Assembly (NCBI GenBank): GCA_900551325.1
Contig: URVM01000007.1
Coordinates: forward strand, 124,001-188,000
From: an uncultured Eubacteriales bacterium
GTDB taxonomy: Bacteria > Bacillota > Clostridia > Lachnospirales > Cellulosilyticaceae
Reading direction: 5' to 3'
Length of the DNA: 64,000 nucleotides
Shown: piece after piece, positions 60,162 through 64,000 of the stretch
Numbering within the stretch: the first letter of the stretch is position 1
How the letters are laid out: the number at the start of each line of letters is the position of its first letter
Translations under genes and position numbers: made by a program
The notes under the pieces: model-generated
The model's input: the letters and a program-made list of their open reading frames with translations, nothing else
What the model was told of the DNA's origin: nothing
Databases searched by the model: none

Positions 60162-62009
60162 TTAAGCGGATTGATCGAATTGACTATTGTAAAGGTCGGC
60201 ATAGATGCCACCTTTTTTGAGAAGTTCATCGTGTGTGCCTTGTTCAACTACATTACCAGATTTCATAACTAAGATAACATCTGCATCTTTGATAGTTGAA
60301 AGTCGGTGAGCTATAACAAAGTTTGTACGGCCTTCCATAAGGCGTGTCATTGCGTTTTGGATGTAATGTTCTGTACGTGTGTCTACACTACTTGTAGCTT
60401 CGTCCAGGATAAGGATAGCTGGATTTGCTAGTATGGCACGGGCTATAGTAAGAAGTTGTTTTTGACCTTGTGAGATATTTGAAGCTTCTTCATTTAGGAT
60501 TGTATCGTAGCCTTGTGGAAGGGCTCTGATAAAGTGGTCGGCGTGTGCAGCTTTAGCAGCAGCAACTACTTCTTCATAGGTTGAATCTTCTTTTCCGTAG
60601 GCAATATTGTCTTTAATAGAGCCTTTAAAGAGCCAAGTATCTTGGAGAACCATACCAAAGAGATGGCGTAAATCTTTGCGAGTTAAATCTGTTATATTGA
60701 CACCATCTACTTTGATTTCACCACTATTTACTTCATAAAAGCGCATAAGGAGGTTAATAAGTGTTGTTTTACCAGCACCTGTAGGACCTACGATGGCAAT
60801 AGTTTGGCCTGGGCTTACAGTAATATTTAAATCTTTCATGAGTAAGTGATCAGGTGTATAACCAAAGGATACATGTTCGAAGGTTACCTGACCTTTTGGG
60901 GCATCTAGAGTAACTGGGGTAGCTGACTCTGGTACAGTTTCTTCTTCGTCTAAGATATCAAATACTCTTTCAGCAGAAGCAATTGTAGATTGAAAGATAT
61001 TTGCAATATTTGCAAGCTGATTAATAGGTTGAGTAAATTGTCTTGAGTACTGAATAAAGGCTTGAATATCCCCAATAAGGAGTGAACCATTCACAGCTAG
61101 AATACCTCCTACAACAGCAACAACTACATAACCAATATTATTTACAAGTCCCATCAGTGGCATAACAAGACCTGAAACAAACTGAGCCTTCCAGCCTGAA
61201 TCATATAGGGAATTATTAATTTCTTTAAAGTGTGTAATAGATTCTTTTTCATGACCAAAGGCTTTAACAACAAGATGACCTGTATACATTTCTTCTATAT
61301 GTCCATTTAGGGAGCCGAGAGCATTTTGCTGGGCAGTAAAGTGTTTTTGTGAACGACCGATAATAGGGCGTATAATAAAGATACCTAAAGGTAGAGTAAC
61401 TAATATAATTAAAGTTAAAACCCAACTAATGCTTAACATCATTACTGTAACCCCAATTAAAGTAACAATAGAAGTAATGAGCTGAGTAATACTTTGCTGA
61501 AGGGTTGTACTAATATTATCTACGTCATTAGTCACTGTACTAAGCACATCTCCGTGTGAATGGCTATCAAAATACTTAAGAGGAAGACGTGCTAGCTTTT
61601 CATTCACATGAGTACGTAGGGCAAACACAGTATTTTGTGCAACATCTGCCATTAAATACTGTTGGAGATAGTTAAAAAAGGAGCTTATAATATAAAATCC
61701 ACCTAAGATAAGCAAGATTTTAAGTAAAGCATTAAAATCTATGCCACCTGTACCTTTAGCTAAGTTTATAACACCTTCTGTAATCTTATTGGTAGCAGCA
61801 CCTAGTATTCTAGGGCTTACTACAGCAAAAAGTGTGCTTAAGGCAGCAAAGATAAAGATAATAATAAGTTTAGTACGAGCAGGCTTAAGGTAGGACATAA
61901 GGCGTTTGAAAGAACCTTTAAAATCTTTAGCTTTTGCACCAGCCATAACCATACCATGCCCCATAGGTCCACCACCAGGCATACTATGATGTTTAGATTT
62001 ATTTTCCAT
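60162..62009 (-). CDS. ABC exporter half-transporter (second subunit)
   Basis: 615 residues: a soluble Met/Gly/His-rich N terminus (HHSMPGGGPMGHGM), six membrane helices (about 40-320) and an ATPase domain with Walker A GPTGAGKTT, Q-loop LQDTWLFKGSIKDNI, signature ISQGQKQLLTIARA, Walker B ILILDEATSSVDTRT and switch IAHRLST. ATG 62009 is preferred over 62063 because AAGGAGGAGA precedes it. It overlaps its partner gene by 11 bases. Likely heterodimeric multidrug- or lipid-type exporter under the MarR regulator. Confidence 0.92.
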   Translation of the reverse strand: MENKSKHHSMPGGGPMGHGMVMAGAKAKDFKGSFKRLMSYLKPARTKLIIIFIFAALSTLFAVVSPRILGAATNKITEGVINLAKGTGGIDFNALLKILLILGGFYIISSFFNYLQQYLMADVAQNTVFALRTHVNEKLARLPLKYFDSHSHGDVLSTVTNDVDNISTTLQQSITQLITSIVTLIGVTVMMLSISWVLTLIILVTLPLGIFIIRPIIGRSQKHFTAQQNALGSLNGHIEEMYTGHLVVKAFGHEKESITHFKEINNSLYDSGWKAQFVSGLVMPLMGLVNNIGYVVVAVVGGILAVNGSLLIGDIQAFIQYSRQFTQPINQLANIANIFQSTIASAERVFDILDEEETVPESATPVTLDAPKGQVTFEHVSFGYTPDHLLMKDLNITVSPGQTIAIVGPTGAGKTTLINLLMRFYEVNSGEIKVDGVNITDLTRKDLRHLFGMVLQDTWLFKGSIKDNIAYGKEDSTYEEVVAAAKAAHADHFIRALPQGYDTILNEEASNISQGQKQLLTIARAILANPAILILDEATSSVDTRTEHYIQNAMTRLMEGRTNFVIAHRLSTIKDADVILVMKSGNVVEQGTHDELLKKGGIYADLYNSQFDQSA

Positions 62010-63735
62010 TTTCAATCTCCTCCTTTGAAAGTTGAGATAGAGCAATTTCTTTATATACTTCACAAGTTTCTAGAAGTTTATTATGCGTACCTTGGCCAAC
62101 TACACGGCCGTCATATAGTACAAGTATTTCATCCGCATCCATAATGGTACTGATACGTTGTGCCACAAGAATGGTAGCAGCATTTTTTGTTTCTTCTTTT
62201 AAAGATTTTCTAAGAATAGCGTCTGTTTTAAAGTCAAGAGCAGAAAAGCTGTCATCAAAAATATAAACTTCAGGATGACGTATAAGAGCGCGGGCAATAC
62301 AAAGGCGCTGCTTTTGACCACCAGAAACGTTGGTACCACCTTGAGAAATATAACTATCTAGACCATCTTTCATATTAGAGACAAAGTCTTTAGCTTGAGA
62401 GATTTCAAGAGCTCTCCAGATTTCTTCATCTGTAGCATCTTCTTTGCCGTATTTTATATTGTCACGAATAGTACCACTAAAGAGTAAGGCTTTTTGAGGT
62501 ACTAGACCTATCTTATTTCTAAGTTCAGCTTGAGTCATATCTTGGATATTGATGCCATCTATTAAAATTTCACCTGCACTTACATCAAAGAATCTTGGAA
62601 TCAAATTAACAAGAGTAGACTTACCTGATCCTGTACCACCAATAATAGCAGTAATCTTTCCAGGCTTTGTACAAAAAGAAATTCTTGAAAGAGCAGGTTC
62701 TTGACTATTTGGATAATGGAAGCTTACGTTATTAAAGATTATTTCACCTTTAGCTGGTGGATTAACTAAGGAGTGGACTTGGTCTGTAATAAGTAAAGAG
62801 GTATCAAGCACTTCATTAATACGTTCAGCAGAAGCAGAAGCTCTTGGGATAAGTACAAACATCATAGTTACCATAACAAGAGCCATCATAATTTGCATAA
62901 CATATTGGATAAAGGCGATGAGACTTCCTACTTCAAAAGCACCAGCTTCAATACGCATGGCACCAAACCAAATAATAAAGACAGTTGTTAAATTTAATAT
63001 TAATGTCATACTTGGCATAAGTAGGGCCATTAGTTTATTTACATGTATAGCTGTAGAAGTCAAATCTCCATTAGCTTGGTCAAAACGTTTTTGTTCATAA
63101 GATATTTTATTAAAAGCACGAATAACACGAATTCCTGTTAGATTTTCACGAAGTACTAGGTTCAGTTGGTCTAATTTAACTTGCATAGATTTAAACAAAG
63201 GCATACCACGCCTTGCCACAAAAGTAATAACAAGTATAAGGACAGGAATAGAAATAACAAGAATGATAGAAAGTTGAAGACTTGTAGAAAGAGCCATAAT
63301 AAGTCCCCCAATAAGCATAAGGGGGGCAGTCACCATCATACGAAGAGACATAAGGACTAATTGTTGCATTTGGGTAATATCATTAGTAGTTCTTGTAATA
63401 AGGGAGGATGTACCTAGTTGGTTAAACTCACCTAAGGAGAAGGATTCAACTTTTACAAATACATCATGTCTTAGGTCACGACTAAAGCCCATAGCAACTT
63501 TAGCAGAATTAAAGTTGGCAATAATCATAAAAGTACTACCAAGTACAGCAACAATAAGCATAATAGAACCTATATAGAGGATATAGCTTGTGTTACTATT
63601 AGGGATACCAACATCAACAATTTTTGCCATTAAGGCTGGAAGAAAAAGGTTAGCAATAGTTTGTAAAAAAAGTAAAAACAAAGTAAGGATTACGCTGCCT
63701 AAATAAGGCTTTAAATATTTAGTTAGTCTAATCAT
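61999..63735 (-). CDS. ABC exporter half-transporter (first subunit)
   Basis: 578 residues. Six membrane helices (about 15-300) and an ATPase with Walker A GGTGSGKST, Q-loop VPQKALLFSGTIRDNI, signature VSGGQKQRLCIARA and Walker B VYIFDDSFSALDFKT. The residue after Walker B is Asp (FDDSF) where Glu is usual, so this is the degenerate site of a heterodimer and its partner provides the active site. This asymmetry is known for BmrCD- and TM287/288-type exporters. It starts 5 bases after the marR stop codon. Confidence 0.92.
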   Translation of the reverse strand: MIRLTKYLKPYLGSVILTLFLLFLQTIANLFLPALMAKIVDVGIPNSNTSYILYIGSIMLIVAVLGSTFMIIANFNSAKVAMGFSRDLRHDVFVKVESFSLGEFNQLGTSSLITRTTNDITQMQQLVLMSLRMMVTAPLMLIGGLIMALSTSLQLSIILVISIPVLILVITFVARRGMPLFKSMQVKLDQLNLVLRENLTGIRVIRAFNKISYEQKRFDQANGDLTSTAIHVNKLMALLMPSMTLILNLTTVFIIWFGAMRIEAGAFEVGSLIAFIQYVMQIMMALVMVTMMFVLIPRASASAERINEVLDTSLLITDQVHSLVNPPAKGEIIFNNVSFHYPNSQEPALSRISFCTKPGKITAIIGGTGSGKSTLVNLIPRFFDVSAGEILIDGINIQDMTQAELRNKIGLVPQKALLFSGTIRDNIKYGKEDATDEEIWRALEISQAKDFVSNMKDGLDSYISQGGTNVSGGQKQRLCIARALIRHPEVYIFDDSFSALDFKTDAILRKSLKEETKNAATILVAQRISTIMDADEILVLYDGRVVGQGTHNKLLETCEVYKEIALSQLSKEEIENGK

Positions 63736-63740
63736 TTTTG

Positions 63741-64000
63741 CTATTCTCCTTCAGAGCTAGTTAAATTATCTCGAATTTGCATTAAAAGTCTTTTAAGGAT
63801 AATTTGTTCCTCCATACTTAAGTTTTTCTTGTAGAGGTTTTCAGTATCTTCATAAAGTGCCTTTAATGCCTTGCAAGTTGTATAGCCTTTTTCAGTTAGA
63901 AAGGTTCTACAAATACGTTTGTCTTGGGAGTCTATTTGTCTAAAGAGCATGCCACTACGCTCAAGCCTTTGAATCATAACAGTTACAGTAGAAGGCTTAA
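63741..64000 (-). CDS. MarR-family regulator (5' end outside the window)
   Basis: The frame continues past the right edge, so the first visible ATG (63977) is internal. Before it the sequence reads KPSTVTVMIQRLERSG, the recognition helix of MarR winged-helix proteins, followed by the wing SQDKRICRTFLTEKG and the dimerisation helix NLYKKNLSMEEQIILKRLL. MarR repressors commonly control the adjoining ABC exporter and respond to small toxic ligands. Last 86 or so residues visible. Confidence 0.92.
   Translation of the reverse strand, partial: KPSTVTVMIQRLERSGMLFRQIDSQDKRICRTFLTEKGYTTCKALKALYEDTENLYKKNLSMEEQIILKRLLMQIRDNLTSSEGE

Noticed and set aside
59906..60247. 113-codon minus-strand frame overlapping the end of the ABC exporter gene
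   Set aside because: It crosses the terminator and the rod of RNA B, has no ribosome binding site and its composition is atypical; a shadow.

Overview
The window is a contiguous stretch of a low-GC Firmicutes chromosome. The gene order rpoA-rplQ-ecfA1-ecfA2-ecfT-truA-rplM-rpsI, the strong GGAGG ribosome binding sites, the A/T-ending codons, CsaB/LCP envelope genes and an ftsEX-PcsB-Ctp cluster point to class Clostridia. A Lachnospirales/Cellulosilyticum-like relative is my best inference; the species cannot be named from sequence alone. No rRNA, tRNA, CRISPR array or prophage was seen.

Layout. 1-5.8 kb: end of the ribosomal-protein supercluster with the ECF transporter core and truA; rplM-rpsI has its own consensus promoter and leader. 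6.1-7.8 kb: nfo and an SDR enzyme on the minus strand. 8-18.1 kb: envelope block with two LCP glycopolymer ligases, a secreted phosphodiester-glycosidase-like protein, a secreted coiled-coil protein, a DUF5693-like membrane protein, CsaB and TagA. This looks like synthesis and anchoring of a pyruvylated secondary cell-wall polymer. 18.4-20.8 kb: sugar-ABC ATPase and a PucR/CdaR-type regulator. 20.8-28 kb: division cluster ftsE-ftsX-pcsB, two CtpA-type proteins (the first apparently catalytically dead) and a MinJ-like membrane protein, interrupted by a RAYT-type transposase element with 14-bp inverted ends. 28-39 kb: rhomboid-like protein, PurK-like ATP-grasp protein, an AP2-repeat protein probably derived from a homing endonuclease, transketolase, and a polar amino-acid ABC transporter split by an IS200 copy. 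39-45.3 kb: SppA, then ApbE, an FMN-binding lipoprotein, DoxX-fused NDH-2 and a polyprenyl synthase, resembling part of a flavin-based extracellular electron transfer locus. 45.5-48.6 kb: nadABC behind a perfect palindrome. 48.7-58.95 kb: dapA, hpf, deoD, two uncharacterised proteins, a 5'-nucleotidase, a NatAB exporter whose permease is fused to a CPBP protease, and map. 60.2-64 kb: MarR regulator (cut by the window edge) and a heterodimeric ABC exporter.

The strongest unexplained signals are two. (1) The 1.2-kb gene-free gap 58953-60161 between convergent map and the ABC exporter holds two blocks rich in long-range complementarity, one closed by a perfect 10-bp helix and one by a perfect 11-bp helix. 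Both look like structured non-coding RNAs that I cannot assign to a family. (2) A mirror-image codon-composition anomaly lies in the genes on both sides of the RAYT element (C-ending codons on the left, G-ending codons on the right). Other notable items are a 17-fold five-residue repeat in a cytoplasmic LCP extension, DnaA-box clusters, and a small membrane protein that probably starts at ATA.
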